64,000 nucleotides of DNA from Rubrolithibacter danxiaensis (GTDB lineage: Bacteria; Bacteroidota; Bacteroidia; Sphingobacteriales; Sphingobacteriaceae): positions 62,001-126,000 of the forward strand of contig NZ_JBKOPS010000003.1 in the NCBI RefSeq assembly GCF_047272945.1, in the 5' to 3' direction. Below the pieces are notes generated by a model. That model worked only from the letters and a program-made list of their open reading frames with translations, was not told where the DNA came from and did no database searches. Within the stretch, counting starts at the first letter, position 1; the number at the start of each line of letters is the position of its first letter. This document shows positions 31,001-38,901 of the stretch, in pieces. The position numbers and the translations under genes are program-made.

Positions 31001-33764
31001 TCTGAAAGATACTATTAACCAAATGATTGCCAACCTGAAAGGCACTACATTAAGAAACCACGAACAGGATTGGCTTAAATCAAACCTTGCTAAATTTGCA
31101 CAAATGCTGCAAGGGCAAAGAGACCGGAATGCAGTGGCAAACAAAGTACTTTCTGAACTGGCAGAACTTGTTAATGCCCGATACGGTGCATTCTATATTC
31201 TTGAACAGCCGGAAGGAACCGAAGATCCGACATTAAAACTTTTTGCAGGTTACGCTCATAAAAGCCGTAAAATCATCAGCAAAGAATTTTCAATTAACGA
31301 AGGGCTGGTGGGGCAATGTGCAAAAGATAAAGAAAGAATCCTGCTCTCAAATGTGCCCGGAGATTATTTGCAAATAACTTCCGGTATTGGAAGTGCACCT
31401 CCGCTGGATCTTGTTATCCTGCCTGTATTATTTGAGAATAATATTAAAGCGGTAATAGAACTGGCTTCTTTTGATAGTTTCAGCAGAACCCACCTGGACT
31501 TTCTGGATCAGCTTACCGAAAGTATTGGTATCGTATTAAACAACATTGAAACAAATACACGTACCGAAGAACTTTTAGCCCAGTCGCAATCACTTGCAAG
31601 TGAGTTGAAAGCACAGCAGGAAGAATTAAGACGTGCAAATGACGAACTTCACGACAAAGCCCAACTGCTTGAAAAACAAAAAGAAGAAGTAGAGCAGATT
31701 AATAAGGAGGTAGAAGAAGCAAGGCGTTCGATAGAGGAAAAAGCGGAACAGCTAACATTGACTTCTAAATACAAGTCAGAATTCCTGGCCAACATGTCGC
31801 ATGAATTACGGACCCCGCTTAACAGTTTATTAATTCTGGCTCAGCAGTTATTTGAAAATCACGAAGGAAACCTGACAGAAAAACAGATACGCTATGCTAA
31901 AACCATCCACTCCTGCGGAGATGACCTTATTCAGCTTATCAACGACATTCTGGATCTGTCTAAAATTGAATCGGGAGTAATATCGGCAGATATTATGCCG
32001 GTGGGCTTTAAGGAGATTGCATCGTTTGTAGAGTCGACGTTTAAACCAATTTCAGAAGCTAAAAACCTCAATTTCGAAATTGAGATTGACGAACAGCTTC
32101 CGGGAATAATTGAAACCGATATTCAGCGATTAAATCAAATTCTTAAAAACCTGCTGTCAAACGCATTTAAGTTTACAGAAAAAGGAGAAGTAAAACTTCG
32201 CATTCATAAGCCGCCTTTTAACGAAATGCTTGCAAATACCGATTCTGTAATTGCATTTTCTATCGAAGATACCGGAATTGGTATCTCAAAGAAAACACAG
32301 AGCATTATTTTTGAAGCATTTCAGCAAGCCGAAGGTTCTACCAGCCGCAAATACGGAGGTACAGGATTGGGATTATCAATCAGTAAAGGTTTTGCCGAAC
32401 TGTTGGGTGGGACAATTGTGGTGGAGAGTGAACTTGGAAAGGGAAGTACCTTTACCCTTTACCTTCCATTAAAATATAAAGAAGGAACACATTCAATAGC
32501 CGAAGATTCGTTAAAACAAATCTATCCTGCATCTAATAAAACGAATCTGATAGAGGTTGCAGAGCCAGTAATAGATGACGACAAGCACAATATTGTAAGT
32601 GAAGATAAAGTGATTTTAGTAATTGAAGATGACTTACGCTTTACGAAGATCATGATTGATAAAGCACATGATTTTGGATTGAAGGCAGTAGTTGCAATCA
32701 GTTATCTGGAAATATTTGAGTGTATTAAGAATTTTCATCCTATTGCAATTACGCTCGATGTCAACCTTCCTGAGTCAAACGGGTGGAAAGTGCTGAAGTT
32801 ACTCAAGAGCGATTTGAATATGCGTCATATCCCTGTTCATTTAATCTCAGGAGAAGATAATAAAGTTTTGGCCTTGAGACATGGAGCAAAAAGTTTTAAT
32901 CTGAAGCCACTTTCAAACAGATCGTTAGATGAATTAATGACCGGTATAATTGAATTTAATGATCGGAAAGTTAAAAAGGTTCTGCTTATTGAAAATGAGA
33001 ATGAGCAAAATCATTTTTCATCTTTACTAAACCTGCAAAACCTAAGTGTAACAGCAGTCCCAGGCACTAAAAAAGGTGTTTCGCTTCTTAAAAAAGACAC
33101 TTATGATTGCATAATTCTCGATTTCAATTTATCTGATACCGAAGCTTTATATAATCATCTCAACCAGCAGAAGCAAAATTCAACTTCAATTATCCTGCAT
33201 TCTGAAAAAGAGATTACACCAGATGCACTGGCACCATTTAAAAGGGTTCAGTACAGGTTTATCCCTCAAGATCAGGCCTTTGATGGAAAACTATTAGAAA
33301 ATGTCACCATGCTTTTACACCTGGATGCGAAAGAATTATCTAAAGACAAGCTTAACCTTATCTACAATACAAGGGGCAGCCAGGATATTCTGACCGGAAA
33401 AAAAGTATTGGTTGTGGATGATGATGTGAGAAATCTTTTTGCAATGACTGCCGCTTTTGAACGTTCTAGTTTAACAGTACTTACTGCAGAAAGCGGAAGA
33501 GAAGCATTGGAGATATTAAACTCTGACAGTCAGATTGACATTGTTTTAATGGATATTATGATGCCGGAAATGGATGGATATGAAACTATACAATGGATAA
33601 GAAAAGAACCTAAAAATAAACAGTTGCCAATTATTGCGGTAACTGCGAAAGCAATGATAGGTGACAGACAGAAATGTCTGGCTTCAGGAGCATCAGATTA
33701 CATTACTAAACCTGTTAAAACAGATCAACTTTTATCTTTAATGCGAATTTGGTTATTAAAATAA
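28065..33764 (+). CDS. Poly-HAMP cytoplasmic hybrid histidine kinase with GAF and three receiver domains
   Basis: A 1,899-residue soluble sensor; no membrane helix or signal peptide is visible. Residues about 40-200 hold two diverged HAMP units. Eight 92-residue HAMP modules follow (200-935), each running from TDSVN to GTWKDL, and a last partial one (936-1000). A GAF domain (about 1020-1165), a coiled coil (1166-1235), HisKA with phospho-His 1246 in NMSHELRTPLNS, and HATPase (ending GGTGLGLSISKGFAELLGG) come next. Receiver 1 has Asp1522/Asp1565. Receiver 2 (ENEN, no KP) is degenerate. Receiver 3 has Asp1785/Asp1830. The plan matches fungal group III (Nik1-type) kinases. The partner gene at 33802 follows. 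Confidence 0.93.
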   Translation: MKQDIAERTLSIEKLKSPGDDSLDLKELLKVLSLVKNGKLDVRMPVTQAGISGRICEVLNDIIDMNERLVSEISTAENIIGKKGNLTKRIELPDARGRWEAGVRSLNNLITDLTYPTLEIAGMINSVANGNLSKQIPLEINGQPLKGEFLRIAKESNQMISQLRLFTMEVTRVARQVGSEGQLGEQAKIKGVAGVWEELTDSVNQMAGNLTAQVRNIATVTTAVAKGDLSRKITVEAKGEILELKNTINTMVDQLNSFSSEVTRVALEVGTEGKLGGQAKVPGVAGTWKDLTDSVNRMAGNLTSQVRNIAGVTTAVANGDLSKKITVDVKGEMLELKKTINTMVDQLNSFASEVTRVALEVGTEGKLGGQAKVKGVGGVWKDLTDSVNQMGSNLTDQVRNIADVTTAVAKGDLSRKITADAKGELLQLKNTINTMVDQLNSFSSEVTRVAREVGSEGQLGGQANVPGVGGTWKDLTDSVNRMAGNLTGQVRNIAEVTTAVAKGDLSKKITVDVKGEMLELKNTINTMVDQLNSFGSEVTRVAREVGSEGQLGGQANVPGVGGTWKDLTDSVNKMADNLTSQVRNIAEVTTAVAKGDLSRKITVNAKGELLELKDTINTMVDQLRGFASEVTRVAREVGSEGQLGGQANVPGVDGTWKDLTDSVNKMAGNLTAQLRNIADVSIAVANGDLSKKITVDVRGEILQLKETINTMVDQLRGFASEVTRVAREVGTDGNLGGQAFVPGVAGTWKDLTDSVNQMSSNLTSQVRNIAEVTKAVASGDLSKTVVIDVKGEMMDLKNTINTMVDQLNSFASEVTRVAREVGTEGKLGGQAHVKGVGGTWKDLTDSVNQMASNLTGQIRGISKVATGIAKGNLKQRLSINALGEVAQLTDTINEMIDTLAVFADQVTTVAREVGVQGRLGGQASVPGASGTWKDLTENVNQLAQNLTTQVRSISEVASAVTKGDLTRTIRVDAKGELEALKDTINQMIANLKGTTLRNHEQDWLKSNLAKFAQMLQGQRDRNAVANKVLSELAELVNARYGAFYILEQPEGTEDPTLKLFAGYAHKSRKIISKEFSINEGLVGQCAKDKERILLSNVPGDYLQITSGIGSAPPLDLVILPVLFENNIKAVIELASFDSFSRTHLDFLDQLTESIGIVLNNIETNTRTEELLAQSQSLASELKAQQEELRRANDELHDKAQLLEKQKEEVEQINKEVEEARRSIEEKAEQLTLTSKYKSEFLANMSHELRTPLNSLLILAQQLFENHEGNLTEKQIRYAKTIHSCGDDLIQLINDILDLSKIESGVISADIMPVGFKEIASFVESTFKPISEAKNLNFEIEIDEQLPGIIETDIQRLNQILKNLLSNAFKFTEKGEVKLRIHKPPFNEMLANTDSVIAFSIEDTGIGISKKTQSIIFEAFQQAEGSTSRKYGGTGLGLSISKGFAELLGGTIVVESELGKGSTFTLYLPLKYKEGTHSIAEDSLKQIYPASNKTNLIEVAEPVIDDDKHNIVSEDKVILVIEDDLRFTKIMIDKAHDFGLKAVVAISYLEIFECIKNFHPIAITLDVNLPESNGWKVLKLLKSDLNMRHIPVHLISGEDNKVLALRHGAKSFNLKPLSNRSLDELMTGIIEFNDRKVKKVLLIENENEQNHFSSLLNLQNLSVTAVPGTKKGVSLLKKDTYDCIILDFNLSDTEALYNHLNQQKQNSTSIILHSEKEITPDALAPFKRVQYRFIPQDQAFDGKLLENVTMLLHLDAKELSKDKLNLIYNTRGSQDILTGKKVLVVDDDVRNLFAMTAAFERSSLTVLTAESGREALEILNSDSQIDIVLMDIMMPEMDGYETIQWIRKEPKNKQLPIIAVTAKAMIGDRQKCLASGASDYITKPVKTDQLLSLMRIWLLK
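28662..30869 (+). repeat. Eight tandem 276-bp coding repeats (HAMP modules)
   Basis: The 92-codon unit repeats eight times in perfect register from 28662 to 30869, with a diverged ninth unit from 30870. Long stretches are nearly identical at DNA level between neighbours (for example around ACGATGGTGGATCAG). Units 2-8 are closer to each other than to the ends, suggesting growth by unequal crossing-over. The register is kept, so copy number can change without frameshift. Long antisense frames here are by-products of the repeat. Confidence 0.95.
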
Positions 33765-33801
33765 ATGGTTAATCTTGAAGAAGGAATAAAACAAAAACAC
33801 G

Positions 33802-35028
33802 GTGATTGTAGAAACAACGATAAAAATTCTTTTGGTAGACGACAGGGAAGATAATTTAACTTCAATGGAAATAGTATTGGAGAAAGAAGGCTATTCTTTC
33901 TCCAAAGCTACTTCTGGAAGAGACGCCTTGAAAATATTATTAAAGGAAGATGATTTTTCCCTGATTCTGCTGGATGTAAAAATGCCGATAATGGATGGCT
34001 ATGAAACTGCAGAATATATTTACCAGAGAGAGAAATTACGTCATATTCCGATCATCTTCATTACCGGCCAGGACTATGAAGAAGGAAGCATGTTTAAAGG
34101 CTACGAAGCAGGTGCGGTTGATTATATAAGAAAACCAGTTAACCCGCAGATTCTACGATCAAAAGTGGCTGTTTTTGCAGAATTGCATAAGAAGAATCAG
34201 CTATTGAAACAACAGGAGGAAAAGCTTAGGATAACAAATGAAAACTTACTGCAATTAAACCAGGAACTGGAAAACCGGGTAAAAGAACGAACAATTGAAC
34301 TTGAAAATTTAAACCAGGAATTAAAAGACCTCAACATATCAAAAGATAAGTTCCTGTCAGTTATTTCTCATGATCTTCGAAATCCCTTAACGGCACTCCT
34401 TGCTTCCTCAGAAAAACTTAGTCGCAATGCCGAACAGCTTAAGGTAACTGACATAAAGCAGCTATCCAATATTATTCATCGTACTTCCAATAAAATCCTC
34501 AATCAATTAAATGAACTGGTAGAATGGGCAAAGAAGCAGCGTCAGAAAACAAACTTTAACCCGGAAAAGATCCAGCTGATTAAAGGAATGAACGAGTCGC
34601 TGGAATTGCTTAAAACGAATGCTTCAAACAAGGAGATTAAACTGGAAAATAAAGTACCGGAAGAAATTTTTGTTAATGCAGATTCACTAATGCTACGCTC
34701 AATTTTACAAAACGTAGTAACAAACGCTATAAAGTACACTCCAAATGGCGGATCTGTTAAAGTTACCGCACAACAATGCGATAACATGGTAGAAGTTTGC
34801 ATCGAGGACTCAGGAACAGGAATGACGGAAGAAGTTAAGGAAAAACTTTTTTCAAAATTTAATTCTCCTTCTGCCTCAGGTACTAATAAAGAGCAGGGAA
34901 GCGGTTTAGGGCTGCTGCTCGTTAAAGATTTTGTTACTCAGCATGGCGGAACTATAAATGTTGAAAGTGAGGTTGGAAAAGGTACATGTTTTAAATTTAC
35001 AATTCCCGGTCACATTCATGACAATTGA
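33802..35028 (+). CDS. Response-regulator/histidine-kinase (REC-coiled coil-HisKA-HATPase)
   Basis: A 408-residue cytoplasmic protein. The receiver domain (5-120) has LLVDDRED at its acidic pocket, phospho-Asp 58 in ILLDVKMPIMDG and Lys111 in IRKPVN. A coiled coil (about 125-180) connects to HisKA with His190 in VISHDLRNPLTA. The ATPase domain (about 285-405) has NVVTNAIKYTPNGG and GSGLGLLLVKDFV. The start is GTG 33802, 37 bases after the poly-HAMP kinase, so the two form an operon. The receiver can take phosphate from the upstream kinase and control this protein's own kinase half, a typical relay. Confidence 0.9.
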   Translation: MIVETTIKILLVDDREDNLTSMEIVLEKEGYSFSKATSGRDALKILLKEDDFSLILLDVKMPIMDGYETAEYIYQREKLRHIPIIFITGQDYEEGSMFKGYEAGAVDYIRKPVNPQILRSKVAVFAELHKKNQLLKQQEEKLRITNENLLQLNQELENRVKERTIELENLNQELKDLNISKDKFLSVISHDLRNPLTALLASSEKLSRNAEQLKVTDIKQLSNIIHRTSNKILNQLNELVEWAKKQRQKTNFNPEKIQLIKGMNESLELLKTNASNKEIKLENKVPEEIFVNADSLMLRSILQNVVTNAIKYTPNGGSVKVTAQQCDNMVEVCIEDSGTGMTEEVKEKLFSKFNSPSASGTNKEQGSGLGLLLVKDFVTQHGGTINVESEVGKGTCFKFTIPGHIHDN

Positions 35029-35069
35029 AACTACTCCTGCATTCGAGTGAACAAAAAGCAAAGCCGTAC

Positions 35070-35258
35070 CTAAAATTCACTGCGCTTTGCCTCTTTCCTG
35101 CTCTTTAATTCATTTTGCAATTTTTCCTGGTATTTCTCCAGAATAGACAGATGTTTCTCTCTTAAGTTTTCAAGCACTGAGGAAACAGCTAATGATCCTG
35201 TACCTGAATAGTCCGTGCGATCTGTAATACTTTGCGGTAGGTTGTTTGAAAAATTCAT
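35070..35258 (-). CDS. Small hypothetical protein, helical C-terminus
   Basis: A 62-residue frame starting at ATG 35258 (a longer start at 35297 adds 13 residues that look like untranslated leader). The first half is polar and rich in Asn, Ser and Thr. The second half, SSVLENLREKHLSILEKYQE and on, is a charged amphipathic helix, perhaps a short coiled coil. No family recognised. It is convergent with the kinase gene that ends 41 bases away, and an 18-bp palindrome lies upstream. It could be chance, but the frame has sensible composition for a small cytoplasmic protein. Confidence 0.45.
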   Translation of the reverse strand: MNFSNNLPQSITDRTDYSGTGSLAVSSVLENLREKHLSILEKYQEKLQNELKSRKEAKRSEF

Positions 35259-35300
35259 AGATAATAGATTGTAGTATGTAAATGCAAAACGAGGCATTTT

Positions 35301-35318
35301 GTTTACAATTTTGTAAAC
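35301..35318. promoter_or_regulatory. 18-bp palindrome upstream of the small hypothetical gene
   Basis: GTTTACAA and TTGTAAAC face each other across a central TT. It lies 43 bases upstream of the minus-strand ATG at 35258, a reasonable place for an operator. A T-rich run follows on the plus strand, so a terminator role cannot be excluded. The rest of the gap up to 35538 is A/T-rich without other features. Confidence 0.4.
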
Positions 35319-35538
35319 TTTTTCATTTTCTACTTAACACATTTCACACGTCTTATTTTTTCGTTCATAAGTTTTTGATTTTTATTTTCGTGAAGAACTG
35401 CATCTAACTTCACAATCATTTCTCATTTTTATCAAAATCAGTGAAATCCCTTCTCGTTTTAAAGCATCAAGATACCAAGTAAAACATTTAATAGTAAGTT
35501 TATATTATTAAAAATAAATTAATATCTAAACTACTATT

Positions 35539-36168
35539 ATGAAAAAAATTACTTCTTTAGCTTTTAAAGCTTTAACTGTCGGTGTAGCATTAACAATGAC
35601 AGTTGTTTTTTCCTGTAAAAAAAATGAGGACAGTGAGAAAAAGGTAAAATCGCTGGCAAGTATGAAAAGCTTGTGTGACGGAAAGCAAATTTCAGCGGCT
35701 AATTTTAAAAACACACTTACTGTTTCAGCGGAGAGTACACTGCCTTATACTGTCTCGCTTATCAGCAGAACTTCCAACAATGACGGGACCTACACCTGGA
35801 TCTGGTCGGTCACTAATCCCAACCCAGGAAACGGAAAAAACAATGGAACAGTTCAGGATTTAAGCCATTGGGGAATTTCTTTAGGAGCATGTGCTACTTT
35901 AAATGATGTGGTAAGTGCTGCTACCAGCACCGATGGAGAAAATTGGTCAGCGTTTACTCCTAGTTACAATCAGGATAAAAGCCAGGACTGCTATTCGGAC
36001 CCGATCTTAAAATTTGATGTTGGAACTACAGGTTCTCAAACAACTTACTACAGATTAATTGTAAGTAAAAATTTTACAATTGAAAAACGTACTGCTCTAT
36101 ATAAATCAGGAGCCAACACAGGATGTGGAGTATTTGAAATTTGTGCAATTGGTTGTTTAGCCAATTAA
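35539..36168 (+). CDS. Lipoprotein of unknown function
   Basis: 209 residues with a lipoprotein signal: a hydrophobic stretch ending TVVFSC, Cys26 as the lipid attachment site, then KKNEDSEKK. The mature part is beta-rich with TYTWIWSVTNPNP, QDLSHWGISLGAC near 107, a DGENWSAFTPSY turn and a C-terminal GCGVFEICAIGC. There are six cysteines besides Cys26, suggesting disulphides outside the cytoplasm. The SHW...C block recalls adhesion-type domains seen in secreted bacteroidete proteins, but I cannot name a family. Monocistronic. Confidence 0.75.
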   Translation: MKKITSLAFKALTVGVALTMTVVFSCKKNEDSEKKVKSLASMKSLCDGKQISAANFKNTLTVSAESTLPYTVSLISRTSNNDGTYTWIWSVTNPNPGNGKNNGTVQDLSHWGISLGACATLNDVVSAATSTDGENWSAFTPSYNQDKSQDCYSDPILKFDVGTTGSQTTYYRLIVSKNFTIEKRTALYKSGANTGCGVFEICAIGCLAN

Positions 36169-36185
36169 TACCATTTTCCTAAGAG

Positions 36186-36228
36186 AAGGAGTATGCACCG
36201 CATGAAATAAGCGTTATGCATACTCCTT
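36186..36228. terminator. Long hairpin between convergent genes
   Basis: AAGGAGTATGCA (36186-36197) pairs perfectly with TGCATACTCCTT (36217-36228) around a 19-base loop. The following TTTCGATTT is only mildly T-rich. It probably ends transcription of the lipoprotein gene and shields the convergent DUF4112 gene. Confidence 0.6.
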
Positions 36229-36239
36229 TCGATTTAATA

Positions 36240-36710
36240 TTAAAATATATTTAAAATCCATTCAGAAATTTTCCAGATTAGATAAATAAACAAAGTAAAG
36301 AAAGCTGCTAAAACAAGGACAACTATTACTATAATCCCGGTTCCGCTCCCCTGATATTTTCTCTCCTCATAGTGTTTCTTCAATAAACTGATATTTCTGT
36401 CGTTAGCTTTAAAGAAAAAATCAAACGCCTGCCCTAAAACAGGGATTGAGCCAATAAGAGCATCAACTACTACGTTTAACAGCATCAGGATAATCACTTT
36501 TCTGCTAACTCCATATTTCAGCATAGTTAAAAACAAGGCTACAGACATCAAAGTTCCGGGCAAATTACCGGCAAATGGAATAAGGTTTAATACCGGATCT
36601 AAACCAAAACGAAAACGCGTACCAGGAATCTTAAACTGACTATCTAAAAGTGTGGATAAACGCTGTACCCACTTTAACTTACTGTTTAATAAAGATTCAT
36701 TCTTATTCAT
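36240..36710 (-). CDS. DUF4112 membrane protein
   Basis: A 156-residue protein matching DUF4112: WVQRLSTLLDSQFKIPGTRF then RFGLDPVLNLIPFAGNLPG (about 14-51), NVVVDALIGSIPVLGQAFDF near 79-98, and FKANDRNISLLKKHYEER near 99. Two or three hydrophobic segments lie at about 53-65, 70-90 and 124-146. The function of the family is unknown; it is commonly found as a single gene in Bacteroidota. Here it stands alone on the minus strand. Confidence 0.85.
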   Translation of the reverse strand: MNKNESLLNSKLKWVQRLSTLLDSQFKIPGTRFRFGLDPVLNLIPFAGNLPGTLMSVALFLTMLKYGVSRKVIILMLLNVVVDALIGSIPVLGQAFDFFFKANDRNISLLKKHYEERKYQGSGTGIIVIVVLVLAAFFTLFIYLIWKISEWILNIF

Positions 36711-36841
36711 TTTTTAACGTATAGTATTGAAACCGAGCATGTAAGTAAAAGTTTAGAGAAGAAACGATAATTAACCTAAAAGATAAATGTGAAACAAAAT
36801 GTGCATATTATTTTCTAATAGTAAAAATATTTCCCATATCA

Positions 36842-36872
36842 TTTGCTTTTCTCGAAAAACTTCCTATTTTTG
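36842..36872 (+). promoter_or_regulatory. Full bacteroidete promoter of the response regulator gene
   Basis: TTTG at 36842-36845 (-33) and TATTTTTG at 36865-36872 (-7) are separated by exactly 19 bases, the best match to the bacteroidete consensus in this window. Transcription should start near 36878, giving a leader of about 93 bases. Confidence 0.7.
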
Positions 36873-36876
36873 TGAA

Positions 36877-36964
36877 GGTAATTGATCTATCTGCTACACG
36901 TTTTACCGATTTAGAATAGTTAAGCCTATTACTTCTACCAGAGGCAGATCAATTAAAAAATACC
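36877..36964 (+). promoter_or_regulatory. Structured 5' leader of the response regulator mRNA
   Basis: AATTGATCT (36880-36888) is the exact complement of AGATCAATT (36946-36954), with GGTA/TACC extending the closing end. An inner hairpin AATAG/CTATT (36915-36930) makes a branched fold. It covers the leader almost from the predicted transcript start to just before the ATG, without a T run. It does not match a riboswitch class I know; it may control stability or translation. Confidence 0.4.
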
Positions 36965-36970
36965 AAGTTT

Positions 36971-37417
36971 ATGAAAAAACGTATTCTTATTATGGGTGAA
37001 GACCCTATTCTTCTGGAGGCTCTGTACGAGACGTTATCGTATTATAAATTCAGTGTAAGAATTACTACCGACACTGTTAATATTTTAAGAACGATACGAA
37101 CATTTGGACCAGACCTGTTTTTACTTGACCTGAACATTTACGATAAGAAACGACGATCGATGTGCAGCCAGTTAAGAAGCGATGTAAGAATAAAAGAACT
37201 ACCTATTATCATTACTTCGTCCTACAATAAACTGATAGAAAAAAGCGGGGAATTTGAGTTTGCAGAAATAGTTGCAAAGCCATTTGATCTTTCTGACTTA
37301 TTAGAGCGGATCAAAACAATTACAGCAAACTCCTCTTTAAGCAACCGAATAAAAAACTTCTGGCCTAATTCAAAAGAAATAAAGACAAAAAGTCAAAACT
37401 CAATTGCCTTAGTATAA
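36971..37417 (+). CDS. Single-domain response regulator (CheY-like) with atypical acidic pocket
   Basis: 148 residues: one receiver domain (about 3-118) plus a basic 30-residue tail. Phospho-acceptor Asp lies in DLFLLDLNIYDKK near residue 56, the switch Thr/Ser in IIITSSYN near 80, and the Lys in VAKPFD near 100. The acidic pair normally reading DD before Pro is GEDP here, so the first Asp is Gly. Metal binding may be weaker. No output domain, so it would act by protein-protein contact or as a phosphate sink. The promoter and structured leader lie upstream. Confidence 0.85.
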   Translation: MKKRILIMGEDPILLEALYETLSYYKFSVRITTDTVNILRTIRTFGPDLFLLDLNIYDKKRRSMCSQLRSDVRIKELPIIITSSYNKLIEKSGEFEFAEIVAKPFDLSDLLERIKTITANSSLSNRIKNFWPNSKEIKTKSQNSIALV

Positions 37418-37443
37418 AAAAGAAAAGCTCCCCAGAGGGAGCT
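37418..37443 (-). terminator. Terminator of the xylAB transcript
   Basis: On the minus strand, AGCTCCC (from 37443) pairs with GGGAGCT (to 37426) around a 4-base loop and is followed by TTTTCTTTTTT. It lies about 105 bases after the xylA stop. The plus strand has no T run here, so it serves xylAB rather than the response regulator. Confidence 0.75.
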
Positions 37444-37548
37444 CTACCAAATAAACTTTAATAAATGCATATAGTGCAAACGATTGCGCAATATTAAGGT
37501 TTTAAAAATTTAAAAAGATGTAACTTTTTTAACTGAAAATCTGATGGA

Positions 37549-38880
37549 TCAGATACAATTGTTAATTATATTTTCCAAAAGTTCCTGCTTTCCGCTTCTT
37601 ACTTCAGGTTCACCGTTCTCAATCGCATAAGTACGTAAATCTTCCAGGCTTAAATTGCCAGATTCAAATTCTTTTCCTTTTCCTGTGTCGTAAGACGAAT
37701 ATCGTTCTTCACGTATCTTTTTATACTCGGTTTGGCTTAGAATCTTATCAGCCGTAATTAAAGCCCGTGCAAAAGTATCTACCCCGCCTATATGAGCATA
37801 AAACAAATCGGCAGCATCGGTAGAGTTTCGTCTGATCTTGGCATCAAAGTTTATTCCTCCGCCCTGAAATCCGCCAGCTTCCAATATAATAAGCATGGCT
37901 TCGGTAAGTTCGTTAATATTATTAGGAAATTGATCTGTATCCCATCCATTCTGGTAATCGCCCCTGTTTGCATCAATAGAGCCCAATAGGCCAGCATCTG
38001 CGGCAACCTGTAATTCATGTTGAAAAGTATGCCCTGCCAGGGTTGCATGGTTTACTTCAATATTAATTTTAAAATCATTTAACAGATCATATTGCCGCAA
38101 GAAACTAATTACGGTAGCACAATCGTAATCGTACTGATGCTTTGTTGGTTCACAAGGTTTAGGCTCGATAAAGAATGTCCCTTTAAAGCCTTGTTTGCGG
38201 GCATAGTCTTTTGCGGTATGTAAGAACCTGGCCAGATGCTCTTGTTCACGCTTCATATTGGTATTCAGCAGAGTCATATATCCTTCTCTACCACCCCAGA
38301 AAACATAATTTTCTCCTCCCAATGCAATTGTAGCATCCAAAGCCGCTTTTACTTGTGCCGCAGCATGGCTTAGTACATGAAAATCGGGATTAGTAGAAGC
38401 TCCGTTCATATACCTTCTGTGGGAAAAAAGATTGGCAGTACCCCAAAGTAATTTAACACCACTCTGCTGTTGTTTTTGCTTCGCATAATCTACAAGCACC
38501 TGCAGCCTTCGGTCATTTTCAGCAATGTCATTTCCATAATCTACCATATCCACGTCGTGGAAACAGTAATAAGGAAACCCTAATTTTGTAATAAATTCAA
38601 ATGCAGCGTCCATTTTGTCTTTTGCTCTTTCTACGGCATCTGATTTTTCATCCCAGGGGAAAATATGAGTTGGACCACCAAAAGGGTCAGAACCATTTCC
38701 GCAGAATGAATGCCAGTAAGCTACTGCAAATCGCAAATGCTCTTTCATTGTCTTACCCGCTACAACCTTATTCTCGTCATACCAGCGATAAGCCAAGGGA
38801 TTATCCGAACTCTGGCCTTCATATTTGATCTGGCCGATTCCTTTAAAAAATTCTTTTTCTCCTAAAATAATATTTGCCAT
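37549..38880 (-). CDS. xylA: Xylose isomerase
   Basis: Interconverts D-xylose and D-xylulose using two divalent metals. 443 residues, a class II enzyme length. Signatures: FCGNGSDPFGGPTH, PYYCFHDVDMVDYG with the catalytic His, YVFWGGREGYMTLLNTNMKR, FIEPKPCEPTKHQYDYDC with the metal-binding Glu, INIEVNHATLAGHTFQHEL and SIDANRGDYQNGWDTDQFP. It follows xylB by 21 bases on the same strand and ends in a terminator. Regulation is expected through the LacI operator upstream of xylB. Confidence 0.96.
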   Translation of the reverse strand: MANIILGEKEFFKGIGQIKYEGQSSDNPLAYRWYDENKVVAGKTMKEHLRFAVAYWHSFCGNGSDPFGGPTHIFPWDEKSDAVERAKDKMDAAFEFITKLGFPYYCFHDVDMVDYGNDIAENDRRLQVLVDYAKQKQQQSGVKLLWGTANLFSHRRYMNGASTNPDFHVLSHAAAQVKAALDATIALGGENYVFWGGREGYMTLLNTNMKREQEHLARFLHTAKDYARKQGFKGTFFIEPKPCEPTKHQYDYDCATVISFLRQYDLLNDFKINIEVNHATLAGHTFQHELQVAADAGLLGSIDANRGDYQNGWDTDQFPNNINELTEAMLIILEAGGFQGGGINFDAKIRRNSTDAADLFYAHIGGVDTFARALITADKILSQTEYKKIREERYSSYDTGKGKEFESGNLSLEDLRTYAIENGEPEVRSGKQELLENIINNCI

Positions 38881-38901
38881 CTTCTTTAAAATTATAATTG
38901 T

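Noticed and set aside
28823..31144. Series of long minus-strand reading frames opposite the HAMP repeats
   Set aside because: They recur with the 276-bp period and mirror the coding repeat; they are by-products of codon bias in the opposite strand.
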